Positions 15,176 through 23,351 of a stretch of DNA of 64,000 nucleotides are shown here, piece by piece. Origin of the DNA: UBA5314 sp040217815 (GTDB lineage Bacteria > Bacillota > Syntrophomonadia > Syntrophomonadales > Syntrophomonadaceae); NCBI GenBank assembly GCA_040217815.1, contig JBEHWI010000001.1, forward strand, positions 124,001 through 188,000, read 5' to 3'. The notes below the pieces were generated by a model. That model saw only the letters and a program-made list of their open reading frames with translations. It searched no databases and was not told where the DNA came from. The stretch's first letter is position 1. The number at the start of each line of letters is the position of its first letter. The position numbers and the translations under genes were made by a program.

Positions 15176-17980
15176 TCACCAGTCCAGGGCTGATTTAACA
15201 TCTTCTTCGAAGTTGGTCAGGGCGGCTTTTTCCGCCTGACCCTCAATATAAAATGAAGAATCAGAAAGGTTTCCAGGCAGAATATCCCGTTCGATCAGCT
15301 TTATTGCAATAATACTACCCTTTTTCTGGACTTGGCACAAGCCTAGCTCCTCAAGTATACGCAGGGCTGATGTAAATTCTACATTGCCCATCCTCCTGCC
15401 GATCTTCTCTGCATACATTCGGCATAAATGAGCAGTTTCCCCCTTAAGTTCGGATACAGAAGCATTTTGCAGCTGCCCCCCGACCGATTCTATAACTGCC
15501 TCCGGCGGGTAAAGAGAATTCAAAAAGGAGCGGTTGGCATCAAGAGCAGCGGCCGAGAAAAGCACTTTACCCGTCGCATTGTTGCTATTGTCAAGATAAT
15601 CAAGTAATATTGAAGCCTCCATAATGCTGAAGGGAGCGTCTGCAAACCATACCTGTTGCGCCCTCCAGAACTTTTGTAGACCTCTGATGCACCCGCCATC
15701 GGAAATCATCAGTCCGCCCTTTCCTGAAAAGAAGCTACGCTGAACAGCCCTTCGTTCCCGATCGTCCTTTATGCCAGCTTCCTGCACAATCCCCGGAACG
15801 GACTCGGTCCAGGCGGTTAGGGTAGCCGGTCGGTTTACATACACCAGGTTATGACCTTCCCCGGAATATTTAAAATTGCCGCCAACCCATTCTGCACTTT
15901 TTGGTCCCCAACTAATGAATTTTTCATCTCCAGTCCCCCGTTCGGGCGAAAAACCAAAGCGCCATAAACGCAATGGGGCTTTTGACCACCATCCCCGCTT
16001 TTGTGCAAACTCAAAAAAGGCCTGAGTTGTAAGGATAATACACCCCGTTTCCTTTGATGCCTCCCTCACATCAACCTGCCGTACTGTCTTGTCAGGCCGG
16101 GCATATATCTCTATAAGTCTACGTTCCGGAAAGTAAGCCTGCAGCCAGGGCCGTCCCCGCTTCAAAACCCGCGGAGTAGGAAAAATCAGATAAACCATTC
16201 CGCCCTCGCCGAGCACCTGTCCCATGTCCACCAGCATCTTATAAACGGGTTCATCTATTTGATGTTCCTTACCATCCCCGGTTATGCTGTGCTTGATATC
16301 AAGAATCCTCATTTGAATTTGTTCCCGTCCACGAAACCGGTTGATTTCCAGGCTTCCGGCCATTTCCAAAAGGTATGCGCTTGGGTTTAAGTCCATATAC
16401 TGTGATCCGTTAAAAGCGATACATTCCAGCTCATGGCCCTGAAGCCGACACTTGAAATGCTCATTTTGTTTTCCCATCAACCGGGTTTTTCCCATTTCGA
16501 TGCCCCGCAGAGCAAAAAGCGGGCGGGGATTTCCGATGCCAAACGGCTTCAACAGCTCCAATTCCTTGACCAGAGTATCGTCTATACTGGCTGGTTCAAG
16601 ATCGCTGTCTATTTCAATTACATGATCTCTCAATTCCGGATTCTCCCGGTAGCTATGAGCAACCCAGGCCAGCAAGGCTTCTTTAAAAGGAGTAAATTGC
16701 TCCAATTCGATATTCAATCCGGCAGCCATACTGTGCCCACCGAAACGAAGCAAGAAATCACGGTTGGCACCCAGAGCCTCAAATATGTTTAACCCCGGAA
16801 TACTCCTGGCTGAACCTCGACCATGCCGGCCTTCCCATCCCACCATTACCACCGGTTTATGAAAACGTTCACATAAACGTGACGCGGTAATGCCGAGAAC
16901 ACCATGATGCCAATCCTGGGCAGCTAGGACAATGGCCGGATCGTCAGCCTGACAGTTGGCATCGATCATAGCCGCAGCCTCGTTTAAAATGGAATCTTCA
17001 ATGGTCTTTCTTTCCTGGTTAAGGCTGCCAAGTGCAGCAGCCAGTTGTTCTGCCCGGCTCCGGTTGGAAGTGGTCAGGAGTTCAACCCCCATCCGGGCAT
17101 TGGCCAGACGACCAGCCGCATTTAAACGGGGAGCCAGAACGAATCCCAGGTGCCAGGAATCCAGGGCAGTGTCTTTGAGGCCGCTTTCCGCCAGCAAAGC
17201 CTTTATCCCGGCAGATTGGCTTTTTCCCAGGCTTTTTAGTCCTTCCCTTACCAGAATGCGGTTGTCCCCCAGCAGAGGGACGATATCGGCCACGGTAGCC
17301 AGGGCAGCCAGGCCCAGACACTCCTCGTGAAGTTCCGGAGCGAACTGTTCCAAATCCAGAGCTCGGGCCAGATAAAAAGCAACCCCGGCCCCGCAGAGCT
17401 GGCTGCTGTGTGGTCCCGAACCCAGTTTGGGATTGATGACTGCTGCGCAATCCGGGAGCCGGCTTCCTGGATTATGGTGGTCGCTCACTATAACGTCCAT
17501 TCCCCTGGAAACAGCCAGGTCTACTTCATCCAGCGAGTTGATACCGCAGTCAACGCTTAGCAGCAGCTTTATTCCTTGGGCTGCCAGCTCCTCAACAGCC
17601 CCGGCATTGAGTCCATATCCCTCTTGAAAACGGTCCGGGATATAATAGTCAGCCCTGCAACCCAGGGCCTTAAGACAGTTCAGCATTATAACAACTGAAC
17701 AAATACCGTCTACATCATAATCTCCAAATACTACAACCGGCTCCTGGCTGTAGGCAGCCCGCTGTAAACGTTCAGCCGCTGGTTCCATACCTGATAAAGT
17801 CCAGGGCGAGTCGAGGTCTTCCCATCCCCCTGCCAGGAAACGGCGGGCCTCAACAACGCTGTCTATTCCCCGTTTTACCAGTAATCCCGCCAGAACCGGT
17901 GATATTCCCAGTTCCTTGCTCCATACCCGGGTTTGGCTATCAGAAGCCCGGTTGACTATCCATACTTTGTTCTGATCCAT
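15176..17980 (-). CDS. recJ: Single-stranded-DNA exonuclease RecJ
   Basis: 5'-3' ssDNA exonuclease for recombination and mismatch repair. 934 residues from ATG at 17980 (MDQNKVWIVNR), which has GGGAAG just upstream; a longer frame to 18043 lacks a comparable site. DHH motifs are FGDYDVDGICS, SVDCGINSLDE and VSDHHNPGSRLPDC; DHHA1 motif GRGSARSIPGLN...GGHSMAAGLNI follows. About 370 residues follow the core, longer than many RecJ proteins; this C-terminal part has helicase-like scraps (YLIFPTPRVLKRG, CIILTTQAFFEF) but no motif I can assign. Confidence 0.93.
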   Translation of the reverse strand: MDQNKVWIVNRASDSQTRVWSKELGISPVLAGLLVKRGIDSVVEARRFLAGGWEDLDSPWTLSGMEPAAERLQRAAYSQEPVVVFGDYDVDGICSVVIMLNCLKALGCRADYYIPDRFQEGYGLNAGAVEELAAQGIKLLLSVDCGINSLDEVDLAVSRGMDVIVSDHHNPGSRLPDCAAVINPKLGSGPHSSQLCGAGVAFYLARALDLEQFAPELHEECLGLAALATVADIVPLLGDNRILVREGLKSLGKSQSAGIKALLAESGLKDTALDSWHLGFVLAPRLNAAGRLANARMGVELLTTSNRSRAEQLAAALGSLNQERKTIEDSILNEAAAMIDANCQADDPAIVLAAQDWHHGVLGITASRLCERFHKPVVMVGWEGRHGRGSARSIPGLNIFEALGANRDFLLRFGGHSMAAGLNIELEQFTPFKEALLAWVAHSYRENPELRDHVIEIDSDLEPASIDDTLVKELELLKPFGIGNPRPLFALRGIEMGKTRLMGKQNEHFKCRLQGHELECIAFNGSQYMDLNPSAYLLEMAGSLEINRFRGREQIQMRILDIKHSITGDGKEHQIDEPVYKMLVDMGQVLGEGGMVYLIFPTPRVLKRGRPWLQAYFPERRLIEIYARPDKTVRQVDVREASKETGCIILTTQAFFEFAQKRGWWSKAPLRLWRFGFSPERGTGDEKFISWGPKSAEWVGGNFKYSGEGHNLVYVNRPATLTAWTESVPGIVQEAGIKDDRERRAVQRSFFSGKGGLMISDGGCIRGLQKFWRAQQVWFADAPFSIMEASILLDYLDNSNNATGKVLFSAAALDANRSFLNSLYPPEAVIESVGGQLQNASVSELKGETAHLCRMYAEKIGRRMGNVEFTSALRILEELGLCQVQKKGSIIAIKLIERDILPGNLSDSSFYIEGQAEKAALTNFEEDVKSALDW

Positions 17981-18141
17981 ATATCTTCCCTTAATCCCAG
18001 TGATAATTATATTGAGAATAGCAGAAAAAGCCGGTATATCCAAGTATCTGTATGGCTACCAAACCATAATCACTTCACCCGGTGCCCTGACTAATAAGCA
18101 GTAGTGTAAAATATTAATAAAACCTTGGGAGGCTAGCAGAT

Positions 18142-18318
18142 ATGGAAGATCCGCGCATAACGCGTTTAAACGAACTGGCTAAAAAGAAAAAAGAGGAAGG
18201 CTTAACCGACCAGGAATTTATAGAGCAACATGAATTGTACGCCTGGTACATAGAACAAGTCAAAAAGAATCTCATGTGTCAGGTGGAAGAAATGGGGTTC
18301 AAGAAGAAAAGCGAGTAG
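18142..18318 (+). CDS. DUF896 (YnzC-like) small protein
   Basis: 58 residues. The start MEDPRITRLNELAKKKKEEG with LTDQEF matches the DUF896 family signature (two short helices with INELAKK..EGLT), known from small Bacillus proteins such as YnzC whose role is unclear. GGGAGG lies 9-10 bases upstream of ATG. Divergent from recJ and upstream of the ATPase gene on the same strand. Confidence 0.8.
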   Translation: MEDPRITRLNELAKKKKEEGLTDQEFIEQHELYAWYIEQVKKNLMCQVEEMGFKKKSE

Positions 18319-18417
18319 AATGCTTTAAAGGAGCGCTGCCATTATTATCCTGCCTATTAATCCTCCATCCTTCATATAAATGTATCTGGGTAAAAACAAT
18401 TTTAAGGGGTGAAAATA

Positions 18418-19515
18418 ATGGGCAGGATAAGGCATGTTTTTCCGGGGGGAAACACCAGCAAGGGATTCTTCTCCTTTTATGAGTATATGGTTAAAGAAAG
18501 CGTCAAACGCAAAATGATTCTAAAAGGGGGGCCCGGAGTCGGTAAATCGACCTTTATGAAGAAAGTTGGCCAATACTTTGCCGATAAAGGGATCGATGTG
18601 GAATATCACTGGTGTTCTTCAGATAATGATTCCCTAGACGGCGTAGTTATAGGACACCACGAAATATGTCTCCTGGATGGTACTGCCCCGCATATCATAG
18701 ATCCTCGCTTCCCGGGAGCGGTTGACGAGATCATAAATATCGGACAATTCTGGACCAGGGAGCTTATAAATGAGCACCGCGGCGAAATAGTTGCTTTGAG
18801 CTCAAGCATCGCCGGCTGCTTTTCCCGTGCTTACCTCAGACTAAACGAAGCCTGGTTGGCGTATCAGGAATGGAGCTCTTTTATCAGCGATGGCAAGGAT
18901 GCCGCCGCTGCCAACCGTAATGTCGGCGCTCTGGCTGAAGATTTTTTGCGCGGTTCATCACTCAATCACGACGCCCCTCGCCACCTATTCGCAGCCGCCA
19001 TAACGCCGCAGGGAGTGGTCAATCATATAGAAAGCCTGATCGATAATAATTATTCCTTTTTCGGTGCCAAGGGGAGTCCGGGCAGCGGCATCAAAGACCT
19101 GTTCAGGCATACCGCCTACCTAATCGAACTAAACCGCACCAATGCAGAAATCTACCATAACCCCCTCATACCTCAAGAAATTGACTGTATTGTACTTCCT
19201 GAGCAGAAAACGGTGATGATTGACATGTCCTCGAATATTGTTGATTATGAGCGCAGCCTGCCCCAGATCAAATTCAAACGCTGGCTGGATTTTGATCAGT
19301 TTGCCAATTTAAGTGGTATAGATTTAGTAGAAGAGCACATTGAATCTTCGGAAAAACGCCTGCAGGGAAACATTTCCGCAGCCGTTGTCTATATTAAAGA
19401 AGCCAAAAAGCATCATGACCTCCTGGAAACCTACTATATACCGGCAATGGACTTTTCCAGTATGGATGACTACCGGGAGGGCTTACAAAGGGAATTGTTA
19501 AAATATCTAAATTAA
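18418..19515 (+). CDS. P-loop ATPase of unknown function (PRK06851-like)
   Basis: 365-residue protein with a Walker A motif ILKGGPGVGKSTFMKK near residue 37 and a hydrophobic acidic strand HEICLLDGTAPH. Start at 18418 (MGRIRHVFPGGNTSKGFF) is chosen for the AAGGGG 8 bases upstream; GTG at 18409 overlaps it. The GNTSKGFFSFY opening recurs in a Firmicute family of uncharacterised ATPases. A C-terminal coiled or helical region (KRLQGNISAAVVYIKEAKKHHDLLE) is visible. Neighbours give no firm clue; I assign no function. Confidence 0.75.
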   Translation: MGRIRHVFPGGNTSKGFFSFYEYMVKESVKRKMILKGGPGVGKSTFMKKVGQYFADKGIDVEYHWCSSDNDSLDGVVIGHHEICLLDGTAPHIIDPRFPGAVDEIINIGQFWTRELINEHRGEIVALSSSIAGCFSRAYLRLNEAWLAYQEWSSFISDGKDAAAANRNVGALAEDFLRGSSLNHDAPRHLFAAAITPQGVVNHIESLIDNNYSFFGAKGSPGSGIKDLFRHTAYLIELNRTNAEIYHNPLIPQEIDCIVLPEQKTVMIDMSSNIVDYERSLPQIKFKRWLDFDQFANLSGIDLVEEHIESSEKRLQGNISAAVVYIKEAKKHHDLLETYYIPAMDFSSMDDYREGLQRELLKYLN

Positions 19516-19531
19516 AACATTCATTGACAAC

Positions 19532-19568
19532 AAAAAGGCGGCGTTTGGCAACCAGCCCTCGCGCCGCC
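19532..19568 (-). terminator. Terminator downstream of moeA
   Basis: GGCGGCG and CGCCGCC (19537-19543, 19562-19568) form a 7-bp GC stem followed on the minus strand by TTTTTGTTG. It lies between the convergent ATPase gene and moeA. Confidence 0.7.
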
Positions 19569-19711
19569 GCTTAGTTAATCGGTGCGGAACCTGTAGCGCT
19601 TTTCGCCCCATTGCTTGCTTGCGCCTGCCATAATGAACGCATATGGTATTTATGGTATCTACAGGTTTCAATTCTATCAACTTTCCAAACTGTACATGGA
19701 AAATGAATCTT

Positions 19712-20920
19712 TTAGAACAAATAGGCCTTGACCATTTCACCCATTTTTATACCCTGTTGTTCATAAGGAATGTGTATAAAGGCATCGGCTCTTGCCAGTA
19801 TAGACATCAAACCTGATTTGCCAAAGATGGGCTGAGCCATCCACGACGCCCCTTCCGACCTCAGGCTAACCGGCACAAAATCGTCCCGTCCGGGTTGGGA
19901 TGATATATTTTCAGAGCACAGGGCGGTTACGAAATCAAATTTTCTTTGGGCCAGGAGCGGCATCAATAGTACATGAAAGACCATCAATGCAGACACCGGA
20001 TGCCCGGGCAGTCCCACCACCAGTTGCTCTCCCAGGGCAACTCCCAGGGACGGTTTTCCCGGTTTAACGGCAATTCCATGAAACAACAGCCGGGCCCGGG
20101 GTGAAGAAAGAAGAACATCGATAGTAACGTCCTTTACGCCTACCGAGCTTCCTCCGGACATGATAAGCAAATCGTTTTCACTCAAGGCCTGTTCAATTGC
20201 CATTTTGAGGCTGTTGTAATCATCTTTCACGATGGGATAGGTCCGGGGCAGGTTGCCGCTTTGCTGCACAGCTGCCGCCAGGCACAGGGAGTTTACATCA
20301 CGTACCTCACCGATTAAAGGCTTCTGACTTACCGGTACTATCTCATCCCCACTGGATATTATCCCCACCCGGTAGGGCTGATTAACTGGAACATCATTAA
20401 ATCCCAATGAAGCCAGCATACCAATATCCTGGGCACGGAGTCTCTTCCCGCTCTGGTACAGTACCTGACCTACCGCAATATCTTCACCCAATTGCATAAC
20501 ATTTTCCCAGCCCGCTACCGGTCGGTATACAAGCACGGTGTCTTCTCCCATTTTTTCCGTATATTCGATCATGACTACCGCATCAGCTCCCCGGGGCAGC
20601 ATCCCACCGGTTGGAATCCAGACGCATTGACCGGATTCAATGGCAAAATCCGCCGCCTGCCCCATGATAACCTCCCCTACCAGGGTGAAGAAGGCCGGCA
20701 GAGATTCACTGCAGCCAAAGCTCTCCCGGGCATTGATAGCGTATCCATCTACGGTTGAACGGGTAAAAGCCGGCAGCGGCTCAGGGCTCACAATTTCTAT
20801 GGCCAGCGTCCTATCGTAAGCCAGAGCCAGAGGAACTACTTCCTGTCGGGCCGGCGGAATAATATCCTTAATAAGTTCTCTGGCTTGTTGGTAATTTACC
20901 ACCTTAAAGAATTCTTTCAT
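19712..20920 (-). CDS. moeA: Molybdopterin molybdenumtransferase MoeA
   Basis: Inserts molybdate (or tungstate) into adenylylated molybdopterin. 402 residues with the standard four-domain signatures: ARELIKDIIPPARQEVVPL, PAFTRSTVDGYAI, PTGGMLPRGADAVVMIEYTE, ISSGDEIVP, the MPT-binding SGGSSVGVKDVT and PGKPSLG...GLPGHPVSALMVF. It faces away from a second MoeA-type gene at 21120 with a shared 199-base promoter region, just upstream of the formate dehydrogenase genes that need the cofactor. Confidence 0.94.
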   Translation of the reverse strand: MKEFFKVVNYQQARELIKDIIPPARQEVVPLALAYDRTLAIEIVSPEPLPAFTRSTVDGYAINARESFGCSESLPAFFTLVGEVIMGQAADFAIESGQCVWIPTGGMLPRGADAVVMIEYTEKMGEDTVLVYRPVAGWENVMQLGEDIAVGQVLYQSGKRLRAQDIGMLASLGFNDVPVNQPYRVGIISSGDEIVPVSQKPLIGEVRDVNSLCLAAAVQQSGNLPRTYPIVKDDYNSLKMAIEQALSENDLLIMSGGSSVGVKDVTIDVLLSSPRARLLFHGIAVKPGKPSLGVALGEQLVVGLPGHPVSALMVFHVLLMPLLAQRKFDFVTALCSENISSQPGRDDFVPVSLRSEGASWMAQPIFGKSGLMSILARADAFIHIPYEQQGIKMGEMVKAYLF

Positions 20921-21009
20921 AGCTCCCCCTTTACCGGGATAAATGGTTAACAGTCACATCGGTTCCATAACTTACTGTGGTTTATTACGCCTCAAATCGG
21001 ATTTTTTAT

Positions 21010-21037
21010 ATTATACTGGATGCGAACCCAAGTTCAA
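21010..21037 (-). promoter_or_regulatory. Promoter of moeA
   Basis: TTGAAC (21037-21032) and TATAAT (21015-21010) on the minus strand, 16 bases apart, leaving an approximately 80-base leader to moeA. I see no recognisable riboswitch in that leader. Confidence 0.6.
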
Positions 21038-21048
21038 AGCTCCTGGTT

Positions 21049-21077
21049 TTGCTACAATGATATACTTGGGATACAAT
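21049..21077 (+). promoter_or_regulatory. Promoter of the moeA-PBP fusion gene
   Basis: TTGCTA (21049-21054) and TACAAT (21072-21077) on the plus strand with a 17-base spacer; the start codon follows at 21120. It interleaves with the moeA promoter on the opposite strand, so the two are likely co-regulated. Confidence 0.6.
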
Positions 21078-21119
21078 AAGTGTAGAGTGTATTGGCCGGA
21101 TTAGGAGTATTAAAACTGC

Positions 21120-23039
21120 ATGAAACGAAATATTTATATCGAAAACAAACCGCTGGAGGACGGTCGGGAACTGTTTGCCAGCAGGTTGGAGGACTGCGGT
21201 TATTTTAAACCGAAAACTGAAGAGATCTCGACTCTTCAAGCCTACAACCGCATTAGCGCTTCGGCTATTTACGCCAAACGTTCCGCTCCCCACTATGTCG
21301 CCTCGGCTATGGACGGCATAGCTGTTGCAGCCATGGAAACGGAATCAGCCAATGACTTGAACCCGCTTACCCTGTCGTCTGACCAGTATTTGGAGGTAGA
21401 TACCGGCGACTATGTCCCTCCTCAATTTGACTCGGTTATCATGATTGAAGACGTAAACCTTAGTGAGGGTGGGGCGAGGATCATCAAACCGGCTGTGCCC
21501 TGGCAGCATATAAGATCTATTGGCGAAGACCTGGTTGCCCAGGATATGATTGTCCCCAGCGGGTTTAAGCTGGGTCCATATGAAATTGCTTCATTACTCA
21601 CTGCCGCGGTCGAGCAGGTTTCGGTGGTAAAAAAACCTTTAGTTTATGTCATTCCAACCGGAAGTGAACTGGTGGAACGCGGCAGCCAGGACATGGCCCC
21701 GGGTGAAATTGTAGAGTCCAACAGCTACATGCTGGCCGGTCTGGCTCGTGAGTGGGGTGCGGATGTAATCCGTCATGACATAGTGCCGGACGACCCCGCA
21801 CTGTTGACCGAGGCTCTCCGGGAAGCAGTGGCCCAGGCGGACCTGGTTGTAATGTGCTCCGGTTCCTCTGCCGGCCGCGAGGATTACACAGCTGAGCTAA
21901 TCGAACAAATGGGTGAACTGCTGGTACACGGCCTGGCAATGCGTCCCGGAAAGCCTGCTATACTGGGTATTATTGAAGGCAAACCGGTTATAGGAGTGCC
22001 TGGTTATCCGATATCTGCCCAGCTGGTTTTTAACCTGTTCGCCCGGCCTCTCCTTTTCAGGAAGCAGGGCATCCAAGCGCCGGAGCAGGAAGCGGTTGAA
22101 GCGCAAATGGCTAGAAAAATAGCCTCCCATATGGGAGTAGATGAATTTATATATGTCAATTTGGCCCGCATTGAAGATAAGTACGTTGCTTATCCGTTAA
22201 GCCGGGGAGCCGGGATTACCACCAGTCTGGTTAAAGCCGATGGTGTTGCCCTGATCCCCAGAGGGCAGGAAGGCTGTCAAGCCGGGGAAAACTTCCCGAT
22301 CAAACTAATGCGCTCCCGGGATACAATTGACAAAACCATTGTTGCTATAGGAAGCCATGATCTATCTATTGACTTTTTAGCCGATTTGCTGGCTAGGAAT
22401 CATTCTCTGCGCCTGATATCAACCAATGTTGGAAGCATGGGCGGTTTAATGGCTCTGATGCGCGGTGAGGTGCACTTCGCCGGCATTCACCTTCTGGACC
22501 CCGCTACCGGCGAATACAACCTGAATTATTTGGAACGGCATATGTCCGGAAGATCCTGGCTGCTGGTTAATCTGGCTATCCGCGAACAGGGCCTGATAGT
22601 CAAAAAAGGGAATCCCCTTGGCATTAAAGGTCTGGCTGACTTAGCCCGAAAAGACGTGCGGTATATTAATAGACAAAAGGGTTCGGGAACCCGCATCCTT
22701 TTAGACTATCTGCTGGGCCAGAATGGTATCACCAGCACTGAAATTAATGGCTACAATCGAGAAGAATACACCCATCTGGCGGTGGCCGCATCCGTTAAAA
22801 ACAACGCCTGCGATACGGGCCTGGGTATTTACGCCAGCGCCCAGGCTATGAATCTCGATTTTATACCAATAGCCGAGGAAATGTATGATATATGCATCCT
22901 CCCGGAAGTCATAGGAGATGAACGGCTGGAATATTTATTGGAAATGATTCGCGGATCCGATCTGAGTATGCTGCTGCAAAATGCGGGGGGGTATAAGCTC
23001 AAATTAACCGGTCAGGTAAGGGCTACAAACAAGCTATAG
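21120..23039 (+). CDS. MoeA / substrate-binding-protein fusion
   Basis: 639 residues. The N-terminal 400 are MoeA-like (SAPHYVASAMDGIAV; IPTGSELVERGSQDMAPGE; CSGSSAGREDYTAELIEQMG; PGKPAILGIIEGKPVIGVPGYPIS). The C-terminal 230 are a periplasmic-binding-type ligand domain (VAIGSHDLSIDFLADLLA; NVGSMGGLMALMRGEVHFAGIHLLD; RQKGSGTRILLDYLL) like that of ModE/LysR-associated molybdate binders. Such fusions occur beside moeA in anaerobes; the extra domain may deliver or sense molybdate/tungstate, which is inference. There is no signal peptide, so it is cytoplasmic. TTAGGAG lies 12 bases upstream of the ATG. Confidence 0.9.
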   Translation: MKRNIYIENKPLEDGRELFASRLEDCGYFKPKTEEISTLQAYNRISASAIYAKRSAPHYVASAMDGIAVAAMETESANDLNPLTLSSDQYLEVDTGDYVPPQFDSVIMIEDVNLSEGGARIIKPAVPWQHIRSIGEDLVAQDMIVPSGFKLGPYEIASLLTAAVEQVSVVKKPLVYVIPTGSELVERGSQDMAPGEIVESNSYMLAGLAREWGADVIRHDIVPDDPALLTEALREAVAQADLVVMCSGSSAGREDYTAELIEQMGELLVHGLAMRPGKPAILGIIEGKPVIGVPGYPISAQLVFNLFARPLLFRKQGIQAPEQEAVEAQMARKIASHMGVDEFIYVNLARIEDKYVAYPLSRGAGITTSLVKADGVALIPRGQEGCQAGENFPIKLMRSRDTIDKTIVAIGSHDLSIDFLADLLARNHSLRLISTNVGSMGGLMALMRGEVHFAGIHLLDPATGEYNLNYLERHMSGRSWLLVNLAIREQGLIVKKGNPLGIKGLADLARKDVRYINRQKGSGTRILLDYLLGQNGITSTEINGYNREEYTHLAVAASVKNNACDTGLGIYASAQAMNLDFIPIAEEMYDICILPEVIGDERLEYLLEMIRGSDLSMLLQNAGGYKLKLTGQVRATNKL

Positions 23040-23042
23040 TTG

Positions 23043-23072
23043 TTGCTTATTTGTTATATAAAGTTCTAGAAT
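23043..23072 (+). promoter_or_regulatory. Candidate promoter for the formate dehydrogenase operon
   Basis: TTGCTT (23043-23048) and TAGAAT (23067-23072) with an 18-base spacer, about 280 bases ahead of fdhA. The long leader contains two small overlapping frames. Confidence 0.4.
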
Positions 23073-23082
23073 ATTAATGATG

Positions 23083-23187
23083 ATGGCCTTTCGACGCAGG
23101 ATTATTCATACCAATGTCGAATTGGTTAAAAAGCTATGGCCTGAATGCGAAATAATTCTGCCATATTTATTGAAGAGAAAGGAGTGA
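23083..23187 (+). CDS. Candidate small ORF upstream of fdhA (34 aa)
   Basis: Frame MAFRRRIIHTNVELVKKLWP... of 34 codons, preceded by two further in-frame ATGs at 23077 and 23080 but by no clear Shine-Dalgarno. Its TGA overlaps the ATG of the next small frame (TGATG), a pattern that often marks translational coupling. No similarity recognised; may be a leader peptide or chance. Confidence 0.2.
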   Translation: MAFRRRIIHTNVELVKKLWPECEIILPYLLKRKE

Positions 23188-23309
23188 TGTGGAACCTTTT
23201 TCGGTGCTTGCCTCCATATGGTATTAAGCTGGATGAGCAAAGTTTTTGGTCTACTGGATTTGTTAAGGAAGCAAGAAATTTAACGAAAAAGGGAAAACAG
23301 GAGCAGTAA
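23187..23309 (+). CDS. Candidate small ORF upstream of fdhA (40 aa)
   Basis: Frame MWNLFRCLPPYGIKLDEQSF... of 40 codons. AAAGGAG lies only 2-3 bases before the ATG, shorter than usual, but the TGATG overlap with the preceding small frame could allow reinitiation. It ends 42 bases before fdhA. No family recognised. Confidence 0.25.
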   Translation: MWNLFRCLPPYGIKLDEQSFWSTGFVKEARNLTKKGKQEQ

Positions 23310-23351
23310 ATATAGTCATCAAAGTTCATAGGGGAAAGGAGAGTCGACGTT

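Noticed and set aside
20921..21009. Moco riboswitch upstream of moeA
   Set aside because: The leader is only about 80 bases and I see no pattern matching the Moco RNA motif.
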